A stretch of DNA of 64,000 nucleotides, from positions 63,071,463-63,135,462 of the forward strand of contig OZ024833.1 in NCBI GenBank assembly GCA_964016985.1. Reading direction: 5' to 3'. The notes below the pieces were generated by a model. That model was not told where the DNA came from. It worked only from the letters and a program-made list of their open reading frames with translations, and searched no databases. The translations under genes were made by a program, and so were the position numbers. The stretch is from Anodontia alba (taxonomy: Eukaryota > Mollusca > Bivalvia > Lucinida > Lucinidae). Within the stretch, counting starts at the first letter, position 1; each line of letters starts with the position of its first letter. Below are positions 1 through 12,689 of the stretch, piece after piece.

Positions 1-17
1 TTACTGCACATTGAGTC

Positions 18-115
18 CCTACTTAAATAGGGTCAACTCAAAAAGGAAAGAATTTGCTCCTACGAGGAGCAAATTCTTTTCTTTTAAAGTAGGCCCTTTT
101 TTCAGAAGGGATGCA
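18..115. mobile_element. Family H hairpin element
   Basis: GGAAAGAATTTGCTCC faces GGAGCAAATTCTTTTC; flanks ACTTAAATAGGGTCAACTC and AAAGTAGGCCCTTTT also pair. The GCTCC/GGAGC core resembles that of family D. Confidence 0.82.
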
Positions 116-118
116 GTT

Positions 119-673
119 GCGGCCCCTGAACGTGTATCAATTTGCCTTAATAGACTAGATGACTCCAAATAGCGAAGACAAAGGAATGAAAGAAAAGAAA
201 GCAGTCGTTCAACTTCTCACAACATCTGCATAAGTTATTAGGTGCTGATAAACAAACAATCTTGGTTTGTGGTTACATTGCGTAACACTGAGGCATTCGG
301 AAGAATTTTCGGCATAACCGTTCCAGAAATTTGCTTGTAAATGGTTAGATAAAGCTGACACAAGCCACCATGAACCGAAAACTTGATCATTTTCATTAAG
401 TAAAACAAAGATTTCCGTCATTTCCGTGCAAACAGATGCATGTTCTATAAAACTTTAATGACTCCAACACCGATGTCTCGTTTACCATGGCTGATTTGGT
501 TTCTAACGATAGCTCAAAGAAACTAATATACAGGGATATTTTAGGAAAAGTGTCTTTTATGGTCATGAAATTTTATCTTGTATGTACTCATTAAAACCAT
601 AGAGGCGATTCTTATGAGTACATGGAACATAACATTATTTTACAGAAGACACACATCAGAAGCCAGCACATCG
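119..673. other. No recognisable feature
   Basis: AT-rich, with short open frames only. Confidence 0.5.
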
Positions 674-793
674 CCCAGCTAGCATTCTTTATAAATCTAT
701 AGTGGGCCGTTATCGGCCCGTCAGCTACCCTAGCCCGTCAGCTACCCTGACGGGCCGATAACGGCCCGCTATATACTAAGAATGCTAACTGGG
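674..793. mobile_element. Family B hairpin element
   Basis: Family B is a near-perfect palindrome of about 105 bases: CCCAGCTAGCATTCTTTATA then GCGGGCCGTTATCGGCCCGT, a short GCTACCCT loop, and the reverse complement ending in GCTTACTGGG. This copy has a duplicated loop (TAGCCCGTCAGCTACCCT). Confidence 0.92.
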
Positions 794-944
794 TCGTGAT
801 ATGTTCTCGTTGATCCGTACAATGTGACTGTGTCCAGACATGTCTCTGACGTTTTGCCACTAAACCATAAACTAACGTTTAAAAACCCCAAACACTGGAC
901 AAAACATATCTTCGTATTTTCCGCCTAACATAGTCAGACATGGC

Positions 945-1150
945 AGAACTGCATCAGGACAGAGGGCAAGGATTCACTGAAGCTAAAAGTTTTTCTTATG
1001 TCCCCTAATCTAGGACTCCGTTCCATGCAAACTCATTTCCCCCAAGAACCATCAGATATTGGAACATTCTCCCTTACAGTATTAAGGCCAGCACCAGTCT
1101 CAGCGAGTTAACTGCTGGGCTGGCCACAATCAGATCATTCTTAATACATA
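945..1150 (+). pseudogene. LINE ORF2 C-terminal fragment
   Basis: In one frame from about 1035 the sequence reads RTIRYWNILPYSIKASTSLS followed by ELTAGLA, which matches the conserved R-x-x-x-x-WN-x-LP...A-x-S-x-x-x-F/L tail of CR1/L2-type LINE proteins. The frame upstream is damaged. No reverse transcriptase motif is nearby, so this is a short 3' remnant. Confidence 0.65.
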
Positions 1151-1293
1151 TATGCTTTTTTTATGTTTTAACCTTAGTCTTGTAGTTTTTTTAACTTTTT
1201 CATTGACATTTTACACAATTTTACTTGTCTTGCTGTTTCCCGACACTGTTCAAGATTTTTGCCTTACCCGGATAGCGTCATATTTATTTATTT

Positions 1294-1636
1294 ACAGTCA
1301 AACCTCAATAACTCGAACATCTTTGGGACCATGAAGATTTGTTCGAGATATGAGTAATATGAGTCACTGAGAGTTAATCATGACGCCAAGTCAGGAAGTA
1401 AATGGCGATGAGGGATTTTTCGACAATAATGGTATATTGAATGTACCCATTAGAATCGACTGGAGGAGGTGATTCTAATGAGTATACACTATATACAATT
1501 CTATGATATAATAAGAAAATTTCCTTACATATTTGTTTCTTTGAGCAATCGGATTGTTTCTAGGGATTCAAAAGCGAGTTCGAATTAGCCATTGTAAACG
1601 AGCCATCGGTGTTCGAGTCATCGAGGTTTTACTGTA
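1294..1636. mobile_element. Family C MITE (pogo/Tigger-like ends)
   Basis: Family C ends are ACAGTCGAACCTCAATGGCT-like, in inverted orientation and next to TA, as for pogo/Tigger transposons. Internal landmarks are GGTTAATCATGGCGCCAGGT and GAGTTCGAATTAGCCA, with a GCCTCG-type hairpin in the middle. Here the hairpin is worn. Confidence 0.82.
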
Positions 1637-1936
1637 TTTATTTATCTATTTATTTGTGCCAAATCAGTATTAAAATTTGATAAGCTACATTAATGCTAAA
1701 ATTAGTATAGAAGCTGTCCAGGAATAGTCACTATCACAGAACATAGCTTTCTAATGGTACCAAGGATGCGCTACGCACAACTTTAGGATAACAAACTGAT
1801 CAGAACATGAAAAATGCCCCGGAACGAAGAGCCACAATGCTACACAAAAACACAACCAACACAAGAAACACTGCCTTAGGATGATCGGTAGTAAAACTAG
1901 GGGCGTTTGGAGTTTAATCAATTTTACTGGTACCAA

Positions 1937-2026
1937 CCCAGTAAGCATTCTTTATAAATCTATAGCGGGCCGTTATCGGTCCGTCAGTGTAACGGTCCGC
2001 TGTAGATTTATAAAGAGTGCTAGCTG
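1937..2026. mobile_element. Family B hairpin element (short loop)
   Basis: The ACGGGCC part of the second arm and the loop are shortened. Confidence 0.88.
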
Positions 2027-2312
2027 TGAAATCCTCACCAAAGTTCAAATGTTGTAAAAATACAAAATGATTGTTCGGCTCGCATAAAATTCTGAAACAG
2101 AAGTACAGTGAAGATACCCAGGAAATGCCATAATCACGAAACACAGTCCTCCCACGCACCAAAAAGAATGAGAGACGAGGAACAAATAAGGACAAAACAA
2201 ACGACAAGTATGAAACCACAGACGTACAAAGAAAGAAGAACTGATACAGAGAAGCCACCTTGGAATTGTCAGAAGGGACACTACCTTCTCTTCCTTTTGT
2301 CTAGTTGGGAGT

Positions 2313-2542
2313 CATCACGAAAACATGCCAAAATATAATATTGACTCCCTTAAACCCCACTTTTATATAGTAAAACTGGGGTTTACAGAGGTATACATTA
2401 TTTTTTTTCATATTTCTGCTCAAAACATAGATTGTGGGTGCTCGGAGTACTCGTTAGAACCGTCTCGCGAGTTTTTATCTGAAAATTTTCAATTTTGGAG
2501 GTGATCTTTTCCATATAATTGAATAGGCGTGTTTTCGTCGTG
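2313..2542 (+). mobile_element. Family A palindromic MITE (internally deleted)
   Basis: Family A: ends resemble CATTACGAAAACACGCCTAT in inverted orientation; the left half reads TTGACCCCCTTAAACCCCAC and ACTGGGGTTTACAGGGGTAT; the centre is ACATAGATTGTGGGTACTCG followed by a GCCTCG/CGAGGC hairpin. In this copy the right half of the central hairpin is lost. Confidence 0.85.
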
Positions 2543-2735
2543 TATGTCTTTAATTGCAGCCTTTCATTTGAATCTCGATTTATACTTTGATACTGAACTT
2601 TGTTCAAAACTAATGGAACTCGATTGCGAAACTACATGTACTTAGATATTGAATTTGGTTTAAAACTCATGGAACTCGATTGCGAAACTGGTTTAAAGAG
2701 AAATAGATACACTTTCATGTCTTTCATGTGGTGAC

Positions 2736-2777
2736 GGGGGGGGGGGGGGAGGAGGGGGGGAGGAGGGGAGTGGGGGA
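2736..2777. repeat. G-rich tract
   Basis: Runs of four to ten G separated by single A or T-containing spacers, consistent with a G-quadruplex. Confidence 0.85.
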
Positions 2778-2826
2778 CAACTATGTATAAGCATTGAGAA
2801 AATGTGATACTAAGTATATGACGCCA

Positions 2827-2933
2827 CCCAGCTAACATTCTATATAAATCTATATCGGGCCGTTATCGGCCCGTCAGCTACCCTGACGGGCCGATAACGG
2901 CCCGATATAGATTTGTGTAGAATGCTTACTGGG
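2827..2933. mobile_element. Family B hairpin element
   Basis: Complete palindrome with TATATCGGGCC in place of TATAGCGGGCC. Confidence 0.92.
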
Positions 2934-3271
2934 CAATAATCATGTTATGACGTCAGCAGTTAAATACGGTTGATAAAGACATTTTGTTCCCAAGATGTTC
3001 TGAAAACCGAATAAGCTGAGGTACGTATATATGCACATTTCGTAAGATGTAGCAAATAGAAAATCGTCATCGAAAATCAAATCAGGATAATCTTGATTGT
3101 CATAATGTTACATAATTATTCCAACAGATATTGAAAAACAGATAATCCAAAGTTTGAACTTCGGTATTGGAAGAATTAGCTTAATTTGGATAAAGTTCTT
3201 TAAGATACGTTTTTGTTTTCTTTTCGAAATGCATCTTATCATAACTAATCAATGTTTAGAAAGAGTCATAC

Positions 3272-3550
3272 CATTACGAAAACATACCTATATAGTTTTG
3301 ACCCCCTTAAACCCCACTTTTATATAGTAAAACTGGGGTTTACAGGGGTATACATTATTTTTCTTATTTCTGCTCAAAACATAGATCGTGGGTACCCGTT
3401 AGAACCGCCTCGTCGAGGCGGTTCTAACGAGTACCCACAATCTATGTTTTGTGCAGAAATATGAAAAATATCAGAATTTTTTATCTGAAAATTTTCATTT
3501 TTTGGGTGGTAAAATTTTCAATATAGTTGAATAGGCGTGTTTTCGTAATG
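3272..3550 (+). mobile_element. Family A palindromic MITE, full length
   Basis: 279 bases with both ends and a complete central hairpin (GAACCGCCTCGTCGAGGCGG). Confidence 0.92.
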
Positions 3551-3832
3551 CGTACGCAGAGGTTAAATGGTTCGGTAGCATCGGTTTGATTTCTCTCAAG
3601 AGAGAAAGAGGATGTTTATCAGTGTATTTTGATTTCTTAGGTCTGTACTGTATTAGTTGCATTATTTAACAGTCATTCCAACGACTGATTATTGCCAGCA
3701 ATATATAAACAGGTTTGTTGACCTGAAAAATTCAGTGCGTCGCTAAGACAATGGGTATTTTTGTCACTAGTCACTATTGACCAGCCTTTATAGTCATGAT
3801 ATTATTTTGGTTTATTTTAGTGGGTTATCAAA

Positions 3833-4074
3833 CAGGGCCCAGTTGTTCAAAGCCTCGTTAGCTGAACGAGCTCGTTAGTGTCAAAGTGTTAACTGTTCTA
3901 GTAAGTATACTATCTAATTCACGGGTATTTTTGCTAAAAAATGTGATTTGCTAAAGGCAAAAGCTACTCAAATTTTTTTCAGCAAATATATTAGCGTGTG
4001 TGCCATATTTTATGATCAAAGTTTTAACGATACGTTAACTAACGATATCGTTAGTTTTGAACATCTGGGCCCTG
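3833..4074. mobile_element. Family I MITE
   Basis: Terminal inverted repeat CAGGGCCCAGTTGTTCAAAG; inner TTAACGAGCTCGTTAG-type palindromes and AAAAATGTGA/TCAAATTTTTTTCAGC. The right end reads ACATCTGGGCCCTG. Confidence 0.87.
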
Positions 4075-4382
4075 GATTATAGGTCCTGGATTAGAAGAAA
4101 ACTATAAAGTCACTGGAGACTGGAGTCAGTGTCTAACTCGCTGTCTGCTTTTTGTTTTCGCGAGTGTCCTGTACGTGGTCTTATTATTGTGTTTAGTGAA
4201 TCCCATGTAGCATGGCGATCACCTTCCTGTGGAAACGGGAGCTGGTTACATTGCTTTTCTTTGGTTATTTTGGGTAGTGTACTGTCTGTCAGGGTTTGTT
4301 TGCTCCTCCTCATGGTGTTATTGGTTAGATTAAACATATTTTATTGCACTATTAGTTAAAGGGACTGGACACAAAAATAGTT

Positions 4383-4839
<457 letters not shown>

Positions 4840-5381
4840 ATGTAACGTTAGAAAGTCCTCTCCCAAATGCATTTTGACAACATTGTTCTAATGGTACAAT
4901 GGCTAAATGCAATGTCATACGTATCAGAAATAGTTTTAAATGTTAATATTCATTCTCTCACACATACCCCTTTCACACTTTGTGCTAGCGCCGTTTGTAA
5001 TGAACTGAATCAGAACATACAGCAAATAAATACAGGAAACCACTTGAATAGAACAAAATAAAGCAGGGTAAGAGAGGTCACGACTGAACAGAAACAGAGA
5101 AGGACGTGACCAGCTAGAAAAAATAGGCCGAAACAGTACAAGATTGACAAAGATAAAAAAAAAACACGAAAAAGGATAAAAAAAGAAGAAGAATATGCAT
5201 GACGCGATGTATTCATACATATTAAAGGAATTCATAACAAAGTTCAGCCTATAATCAATCAAACCTATGACTATCTTTAATATTTAAGAAGAGATTGAAG
5301 AATCCTCTGGTTAGTTTCCATACTATAATTTGAAGATCCTGAATTTAAAACATGAAGATTGTTAGCCAGATATTGTTATTG
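4840..5381. other. No recognisable feature
   Basis: Overlapping frames of up to 108 codons on the minus strand are Phe/Ser-rich translations of an A-rich sequence, not a gene. Confidence 0.5.
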
Positions 5382-5814
5382 GTAAGGCTGGCTAATCAGA
5401 GCTAAAAAGATAATCGATTATCAGTCCTACCATTGTGATCGATAATCGATTAGTAATACTGAAGATTTGGTCATAATTTTATCTGTCTGAGCACGACTCT
5501 TACCATATGTTGAACGTTATTGTATGTATTTCAACAGACAGGCCTGAGCAAAAAGAGTAGGCCCAAATGAGACGCCGCAAACGCGGCGTTTCATCAGGGT
5601 CTACACTGTTTGCCACTCATCCAGCTATTTTAGACACAACTGTGGGTAGTGAATTGTACTTGTTCAAATTTTAGATAAAGTATGGTACGGAGTTGAGGTG
5701 TCTGAATACTAAGGGTAAATACGCTGAAGTAACAGACACAGAAATCAAATGATCGATTATTTTTTTATTTATCGATCAATTAATCGATTGTCCGATTAAT
5801 TGTGCCTACCTTAG
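5382..5814. mobile_element. Family J element
   Basis: Ends GTAAGGCTGGCTA / inverted; subterminal ATCGATTATCAGTCC and AATCGATTGTCCGATTAAT. A family F-type hairpin occupies the middle (5546-5615). Confidence 0.85.
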
Positions 5815-5879
5815 TCATTGGTAGGCTGTGCTCTGTGAGTGTGGTTCTTTCTTGCTATCTTCTAGTCTGTTTTACAATT

Positions 5880-6075
5880 GTCTCCTAAATATTGGAACGA
5901 ACAGACCTGTGCCAACAGTGTAGAACTAGATTAGACAAGGCCGAACGCGGCGTCCGATCAGGGTCTGGCACTCATCTAGCAATATGTTAGACACATCAAG
6001 AGAGAGTAGAAAGACCCTTGCAACTTTCAGGACAATTATGGTAAGTATATACGGTGTCCTAATATTTGGGGGAAA
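5880..6075. repeat. Family J-like middle section without ends
   Basis: TGTGCCAACAGTGTAGAACT, GCGGCGTCCGATCAGGGTCT, CATCTAGCAATATGTTAGAC and ACGGTGTCCTAATATTTGGG parallel the centre of family J. Confidence 0.65.
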
Positions 6076-6645
6076 TACGGTATTTTTCAATTCTATCCTG
6101 CTAGTGAACAAAACGGACAACGCCAAGATCGACATAGTGAATGCGTGTTCGCAGCTTCCGAAATGTTTTATTTAGATTTTATGAGTGTGTTGTACTTCCG
6201 CTTACAGCACGTTCTTGAAAAGTAAATCAAGGCAGCTTCTGATTTAAAATTCCGTTTGCTTTCCAAATTGGATCAAACTGTTTTCTCTGCTAAAAATTAT
6301 CACATTTAAATCAAGCTTGTTACTGGATACGTTTTTTTTTCATCATTGATTTAACATGAAATTCATGCAGGTAAGTGGAATTAAAGCTTTTGTGACTATG
6401 CATTATTAAATATTATTACGTGTACGTATGTCAACTGGACAATATTAATTAATTGTTCACATTAAAATGTTAACCATAAAATTAAATGACATAAATAGTG
6501 TGAAATGTGAAATGCATTAAGCAATATATTACCTGACATTATTAATGTTAACTGCTGAAAACTGTTGAACTGTGTGGAATGCATTTAGTGTTTTTTTTTT
6601 TGTTTTGTTTTTTATATTAAATTATTAATTAGAAATAAACTTATT

Positions 6646-6683
6646 GCGTGCATGCGTGCGTGCGTGCGTGCGTGTGTGTGTGT
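6646..6683. repeat. (GTGC)n/(GT)n microsatellite
   Basis: GCGTGCAT-type units grade into pure GT. Confidence 0.95.
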
Positions 6684-6813
6684 TTAATCATATCATTTTA
6701 TTGTAGGTTCTAATTTTCTCAAGGTATAATCGTGAAATGTTCTAAATTTTAATAAGCTTTATACGTACATTATATTTTAAGCCATTTTTGCAGGTTCAGA
6801 TTTCCCGCGTTGA

Positions 6814-7089
6814 CATATAACGAAAACACGCCTATTCAAATATATAGAAAATTTCACCTAAGAAAACAATGAAAATTTTCAGATAAAAGCTCTGATATTT
6901 TTTTTCGTATTTCTGCTCAAAGCATAGATTGTGGTACTCGTTAGAACCGCCTCGGCGGTTCTAACGAGTACCCACAATTTATGGTTTTAGTAGAAATAAG
7001 AAAAATAATATATCCCTGTAAACCCCAGTTTTACTATATAAAAGTGGGGTTCAAGGGGGTCAAAATTATATAGGTATGTTTTCGTGATG
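6814..7089 (-). mobile_element. Family A palindromic MITE, reversed
   Basis: Complete copy in the opposite orientation; the centre is shortened to CCGCCTCGGCGG. Confidence 0.9.
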
Positions 7090-7259
7090 TAAATTTTTGA
7101 AATTAACATTACTTGAATAGAAGATAATCTACATATCAGCTGGTTTGCCAGACATAAGTGCGTGTTTTTGGAAGATAATCTTGAAATTTCATTGTACACG
7201 TACTTGGTATTTTTGGCTGATAAAGTAAATTGAATTATTTTCACCGATTTGTGCCTAGC

Positions 7260-7520
7260 GTCCCATAACAGGGACATTTGCAAACTGTATAGACCCAGAT
7301 CAGACGCCACATAACGCGGCGTCTGATCAGGGTCTTCATTGTTTGCATTAAATACAGATATTTCTAGAAAACATAGCAATAATAGAAATTAACCAGGCAC
7401 CCTTTCCGAGACCCTTTCTGTTGGAAATGGACCGTTCCAAAGAGTTAAGGTAGACGAGTCCACTTGGCATAAATGGGTTGATCAACCAATCTATTCATTA
7501 TGTTGACAAGTCTATGTAAT
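7260..7520 (-). mobile_element. Long family F element, reversed
   Basis: Holds the 68-bp hairpin (7279-7346) and, to its right, GTTGGAAATGGACCGTTCCA and CTTGGCATAAATGGGTTGA, the reverse of the AACCCATTTATGCC-GATTCTTCTACC end seen at 8169 and 29345. Confidence 0.78.
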
Positions 7521-7769
7521 ATAGACCTCCACATTCTCAAATAACATATAGTGAAAATAGGGGCATGCAAGGTCTATATTATTTGGCGGATTTCATAGTT
7601 TTGCAGTTTGTAAACCCGCTTTTCAATGTGTTTATTGCTTTTTGCAACCTTCTTTTACTGCATAAGGCAGTCTTAATTTGCTTGATAAATTATATTATAT
7701 TACACACATTACGCATATACGTAACATGCGTAAGAAAATTAATAATAAAAATATTGTTTTCTGAACATT

Positions 7770-7846
7770 GGCTACTCTAAAAGGAAAGAATTTGCTCCCA
7801 GAGGGAGCAAATTCTTTTCTTTAAGAGTAGCCCCTATTTTGGGAAG
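7770..7846. mobile_element. Family H hairpin element
   Basis: GGAAAGAATTTGCTCCCAGA / GGGAGCAAATTCTTTTC. Confidence 0.84.
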
Positions 7847-8021
7847 CGATACTAGGGAATTTCTTTTCAAGATTTCCTAGGTGTGCGTAAAATGATTCCG
7901 TTCTTGCTACACCACTGAATAATATTCTTTAATTCTCATATTATATGGTGAAAAAACTATAGCGTACATGCATAGCTCTAGGTAGAAGTTATCAAATGTT
8001 GTTTGTTTTGTTTTGTTGTTT

Positions 8022-8056
<35 letters not shown>

Positions 8057-8168
8057 TTTTTTTTTTCGTTATTCTCCACAAAACATATGTTGTGAATACA
8101 CATTAGAAGCACCAACTTTGCTGGATCTGTAGCCAAGAATAAATATTTTACATACTATAGCTGAACTT

Positions 8169-8398
8169 TAACCCATTTATGCCGAATAGATTCTTCTACC
8201 TTTACTATTCCAAACTGTCCATTTCCAAAACAAGGGGTATCTGGTTAGGTTTTACTATTACCATGTTTTATAGCGTTTCCTGTATTTAATGCAAACAGTG
8301 TAGACCCTGATCAGACGCCGCATTCTGCGGCGTCTGATCTGGATCTTCACTGTTTGCCAATGTGCCTTTAACGGAACGTCAGGAACAAATGGGTTAAT
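8169..8398 (+). mobile_element. Long family F element
   Basis: TTAACCCATTTATGCCGAAT at the left, GGTATCTGGTTAGG, the hairpin GCAAACAGTGTAGACCC... (8291-8358), and AACAAATGGGTTAA at the right, inverted to the start. Confidence 0.84.
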
Positions 8399-8743
8399 TG
8401 TTCGAACATATTTCAGATCATGGAAATTTCTTCTTGGCTAGTTTAAACAACTGAGGGTCAGTCATAGCGTCAGGTCAAAAGGCAAATGGGGATAATTTAG
8501 GGATGTCTTTTCAATCTTCTATGAAATATTGGTATAGTGAGTTTTCTCATTAAAATCGCCTCGATGAGGTGATTCTACGTACACACAACATACGTTCTCT
8601 TAATAAAAAGAAAATTTTCTGAAAATATCCCTAAATATTTGCTTCCTTGAGCTATGGGAAGAATTTCCTAGGGACTCTAAAAGAAGTTCGAATTAGCCAC
8701 GGTAAACAAGCCATCGATGTTCGAGTCATTGAAGTTTTACTAT
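8398..8743. mobile_element. Family C MITE, left end damaged
   Basis: Reads TGAGGGTCAGTCATAGCGTC, the hairpin AAAATCGCCTCGATGAGG, and GTTCGAATTAGCCACGG. Confidence 0.78.
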
Positions 8744-8799
8744 AGATGTGTTAACATGATGTAACAATGAGAAGCCGTTAAAGGCTCGTGGGACGGATG

Positions 8800-9235
8800 T
8801 ACTTGCCGAATAGCCCCTTTTTTAGCACTGCCAGGTATATGATTAGCCCCTTTTTTCATCAAAAAGTATATGAATGACCCGATTTTTCTTGATTCGTATT
8901 TGAAAAGCCCCACTTTTCTGACATCCAGGTATATGCGTATTTTTTTTTTTTTTTTTTTTTTTCGCTCAGAGATTTCTCGAGGCTGCTTGTTCTCTTGATA
9001 TTCAATGAATTGACTGCGATACTTTTTGTCTACTACCAGCAATAAATGGGTATAAAAATCAAAGGGCAGTATATGAATAGGTCAACATTTTGGATGATCA
9101 AGTGGCGCTGCTTCTATGTGACTCCGTTGCCTGGTAGCGTTAAAAATCTAGATAGATAGATAGATAGGACGATCAAGTATATGAATGGGACCATTTTGCC
9201 AAAGGTCAGGTATATGAATGGGGTAGGTTTCGAAA
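8800..9235. repeat. Degenerate direct repeat of AGGTATATGAATG
   Basis: Variants of CAGGTATATGAATGGCCCC occur at about 8830, 8865, 8925, 9070, 9175 and 9210, separated by T-runs and unrelated words. An old low-copy tandem repeat. Confidence 0.6.
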
Positions 9236-9279
9236 CTCTGGCTCACACACCCGTACCACAGTTACCCCTGTTACTCCCG

Positions 9280-9336
9280 CCACGCCCTCCCCCCACGCCC
9301 CACGCCCCCCGCCACCCCCCCCCCCCCCCCCCCCCG
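9280..9336. repeat. C-rich tract
   Basis: CCACGCCC repeats ending in about 22 consecutive C. Confidence 0.88.
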
Positions 9337-9874
9337 AGGTTAAAGGTTGCTAACGGATCTAATTTTGATATAACCTTACTTTCTGTTGTCTGAAAAGAAA
9401 AAAAAAAAACACTTTCAAATGAAATTAAGCTGTGCCTAGTTTGCTATAAAATGCTTCTGAGGACTGCAATAAAGTATTATATGAGAAAATATTGCCTAAG
9501 TACGTAGTTTTCTAACTAGGCTACGTAGCCAAGTTAAGTCAAGAGAGGTAAAAATGTTATCAATTAAATAGTGATTATCATCTAATTACTTTAAAATTGT
9601 TTTGGTATATTTGCATTTTTATGTATTTTTTATGATAAACATGCATGTTTGTGTGCAGATTCTTCCGAACCTCAGTGAGAGTATAAATTACTTTTGTGAG
9701 TATCAGAACACTTATTATAATCGATTTTACGGACAATATAATTATCAAAACAACAGTCTGGGAAAATCGGTTTGAAACAAAAGTGAAGCTCCTGTGATTT
9801 TCGTTATATCAAAATTAGTTCCGTTAGCAACCTTTTAAAAGCTCAGTTCATACTGGTTGTACAGTGTTTGCCCT
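9337..9874. other. No recognisable feature
   Basis: AT-rich unique-looking sequence. Confidence 0.5.
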
Positions 9875-10190
9875 AAGAAAAATATTGGAACAGACATGTC
9901 TGAGCAAACAGTATAGACCCTGATTAGACACCGCAGAATGCAGTGTTCTGCGGTGTCTGATCAGGGACTATACTGTTTGTCACTAATACAGCAATTTTAG
10001 ATTCGTCAACAGGAATATATAGGTATAAATATAACTTGTCCGGTGACCTGTGACTTCTGGTTTCAATTTTCTGTTTGATGTAATACAACTGAGAGCCAGA
10101 AACCTCAGGTCACCGGACAAGGTTATGGACTTGTTCGAATTACATATAGTTAGGGATTAAGGTGTCCAAATACTTCAGGTTAGTACGATT
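9875..10190. repeat. Family J-like middle section with F-type hairpin
   Basis: GAGCAAACAGTATAGACCCT, hairpin TCTGCGGTGTCTGATC, CAGCAATTTTAGATTCGTC, later AAGGTGTCCAAATACTTC. A second inverted pair (GTCCGGTGACCTGTGA / CAGGTCACCGGACAA) lies at 10037-10118. Confidence 0.65.
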
Positions 10191-10328
10191 AATTAGTAAT
10201 GAGCCGCGCATGCGCGAACATCATATGTCCATACCAACGTGCACATACACACTGCCTGAACACTTCTCGTTTGCATCATGTCAATATAGACTTCAGTACC
10301 CGATGGTTCCGTAAGCGGATAGGCTTGA

Positions 10329-10583
10329 CATCACGAAAACATGCCTGTATAATTTTGACCCCCTTTAACCCCACATTTATATAGTAAAACTGGGGTTTAA
10401 AGGGGTAAACATTATTTTTCTTATTTCTGTTCGAAAACATAGATTGTGGAGGCGGTTCTAACGAGTACCCACAATCTATGTTTTGAGCAGAAATATGAAA
10501 AATATCAGAGTTTTTTATCTGAAATTTTTCAGTTTTTGGAGGTGAAATTTTCTATATATTTGAATAGGCTTGTTTTCGTAATG
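10329..10583 (+). mobile_element. Family A palindromic MITE (centre deleted on the left)
   Basis: Left half of the central hairpin is missing: ACATAGATTGTGG runs directly into AGGCGGTTCTAACGAGTACC. Confidence 0.9.
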
Positions 10584-10593
10584 AATTGGGACC

Positions 10594-11640
10594 TGATCTG
10601 TCCCCATGTGTACCGAAAGAACGTTTTCAGATGTCGCGACTCACTTGAAAATAAAAAAAAAAGTGAAACAATAAAACACCGCAACTATTCGCCCATTAGC
10701 AATCCCAAACCAGATCTAAATAATATCAATGCACATACCAAGTTTGGAGAAAATCGGTTGATTTTTACTCAAGTTATCATCCGGAGATGAAAATACGAAC
10801 ATGTGACGGGCAAATTATTCTGTCAAACGTTGACGAAATTTGCAACGTTTTCAGATGTCGCAACTTACTTGAAAATAAAATAAAAAAAAAAACAAAATAA
10901 TAAAAAAAACAAAAAACGTGAAACGTTATGTACCGCCACCATTCGCCCATTAGCAAACCCAAACCAAATCTCCGTAATATCAATGCACATACCAAGTTTG
11001 GTGAAAATCGGTTGATTTTTACTCAAGTTATCATCCGTAGATGAAAATACGAACGTGTGACGGGCAAATTACTTTGTCAAACGTTGACGAAATTTGCAAC
11101 GTTTTCAGATGTCGCGACTTACTTGAAAATAAAATTAAAAAAAACAAAAAAAAAAAACAAAAAAAAAAAAACGTGAAACGTTATGTACCGCCACCATTCG
11201 CCCATTAGCAATCCCAAACCAGATCTCCATAATATCAATGCACATACCAAGTTTGAAGAAAATCGGTTGATTTTTACTCAAGTTATCATCCGGAGATGAA
11301 AATACGAACGTGTGACCGGCAAATTACTTTGTCAAACGTTGACGTAATATGCAACGTTTTCAGGTGTTGCGACTTACTTAAAAATAAAAAAAAAAAAGAA
11401 AACGTGAAACGTTATGTACCGCCACCATTCGCCCATTAGCAATCCCAAACCAAATCTCCGGAATATCAATGCACATACCAAGTTTGGTGAAAATCGGTTG
11501 ATATTTACTCAAGTTATCATCCGGAGATGAAAACACGGACGTGTGACCGGCAAATTACGTTGTCAAACGTTAATGAAATTTGCAAATTAGCAATCCCAAT
11601 CCATAATATCAATGCACACACCAAGTCTGGTGAAAATCGA
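10594..11640. repeat. ~250-bp tandem repeat, about four copies
   Basis: The block GTTTTCAGATGTCGCGACTT starts or nearly starts at 10622, 10849, 11101 and 11358, giving periods of 227, 252 and 257; length changes lie in an A-rich run. Other shared blocks are TTCGCCCATTAGCAATCCCA, TCAATGCACATACCAAGTTT and CAAGTTATCATCCGGAGATG. A degenerate fifth copy runs to about 11760. Confidence 0.92.
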
Positions 11641-11935
11641 TTGATAGCTACTCAAGTTATCGTCCGGAAACGAAAATATGGACTTGTGGCGAGCAAATAA
11701 TTGTACAAGTTGACGTAATTTGCTAATTAACAATCCCAAACCACTCACCCCTGATATAGACGTCTACGCAAAATTTGAGTAAAACCCATCAAAAACTATT
11801 CAAGCGAGAGAGAAACCAAGCGCTAACGGGCGGACGGAAAGACGGAGGGGACGGACACTCGGACACTCGGACACTCGGAGGGGAAAACATAATACCCCGC
11901 CACTATCGTGCGGCAGGGTATACAAATGACATGTA
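11641..11935. repeat. Degenerate end of the ~250-bp array with GGACACTC repeats and terminal hairpin
   Basis: A final partial unit is followed by AAACCATCAAAAAC-like sequence, a GACGGA-rich stretch with three GGACACTC copies near 11853-11878, and a small hairpin ATACCCCGCC...GGCAGGGTAT. An array followed by this kind of GACGGA tail and hairpin is a common layout of dispersed invertebrate repeats. Confidence 0.6.
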
Positions 11936-12329
11936 TTGCGCCATTCGAAAAAGTGCCTTCGAGTATATACGTACAGCGAAGGCCCAGATCAGCCTGCGCA
12001 TCCGCGCAGTCTATGATACTATGCGTATGCGAACGATGATTCTAAATCTGTGGATTTTGTAGATGCTTGAATACACTTTACGCTTGAAGCGGTCCACATG
12101 CATTTTGTCTCTGAGTCAAACGGTGACACAACACAATTATCGAAGTGACTTGCGTTGCATTGATCTCTTTGCGCAATCGATGACATCATTGCATTTTATT
12201 AACTCTTTTTTTTTAATTGATTACTGTGAAATTAATGGCAAAAAACAGTTGGTTTCATTAATACGTGCATTTGAAAAACAAATGATGAAAAATACGCATG
12301 CCTTAGGCGTTAAAAAGGACTTTATACAC

Positions 12330-12564
12330 CTGGGCCCAGTTGTTCAAAGCTAACGACGTCGTTAATTAACGATTCGTTAAAATTTACATCGAGTGATACG
12401 CAAATATGCTGAAATTTTTTGCTGAAGAAATGTGAGTAGAAAGTTACTCACATTTTTTCAGCAAAAAATATCAGAATATTGTATATTGAATCCGCTAAAA
12501 TAGTTTACGAAATGACCCTTAACGAGCTCGTTAAGCTAACGACGCTTTGAACAACTGGGCCCTG
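12330..12564. mobile_element. Family I MITE
   Basis: CTGGGCCCAGTTGTTCAAAG ... TTTGAACAACTGGGCCC, 235 bases. Confidence 0.9.
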
Positions 12565-12689
12565 GTAGAGTTTTCTTCATTACAGTGTATATACGAGGGG
12601 GACGACCTTCATGAGTTCCTTTTTGCACCAACCCCTTTCTTGTAAAGGGTATACTCTAAAAGAAAAAAACAATGCGAATTGAAACGTCC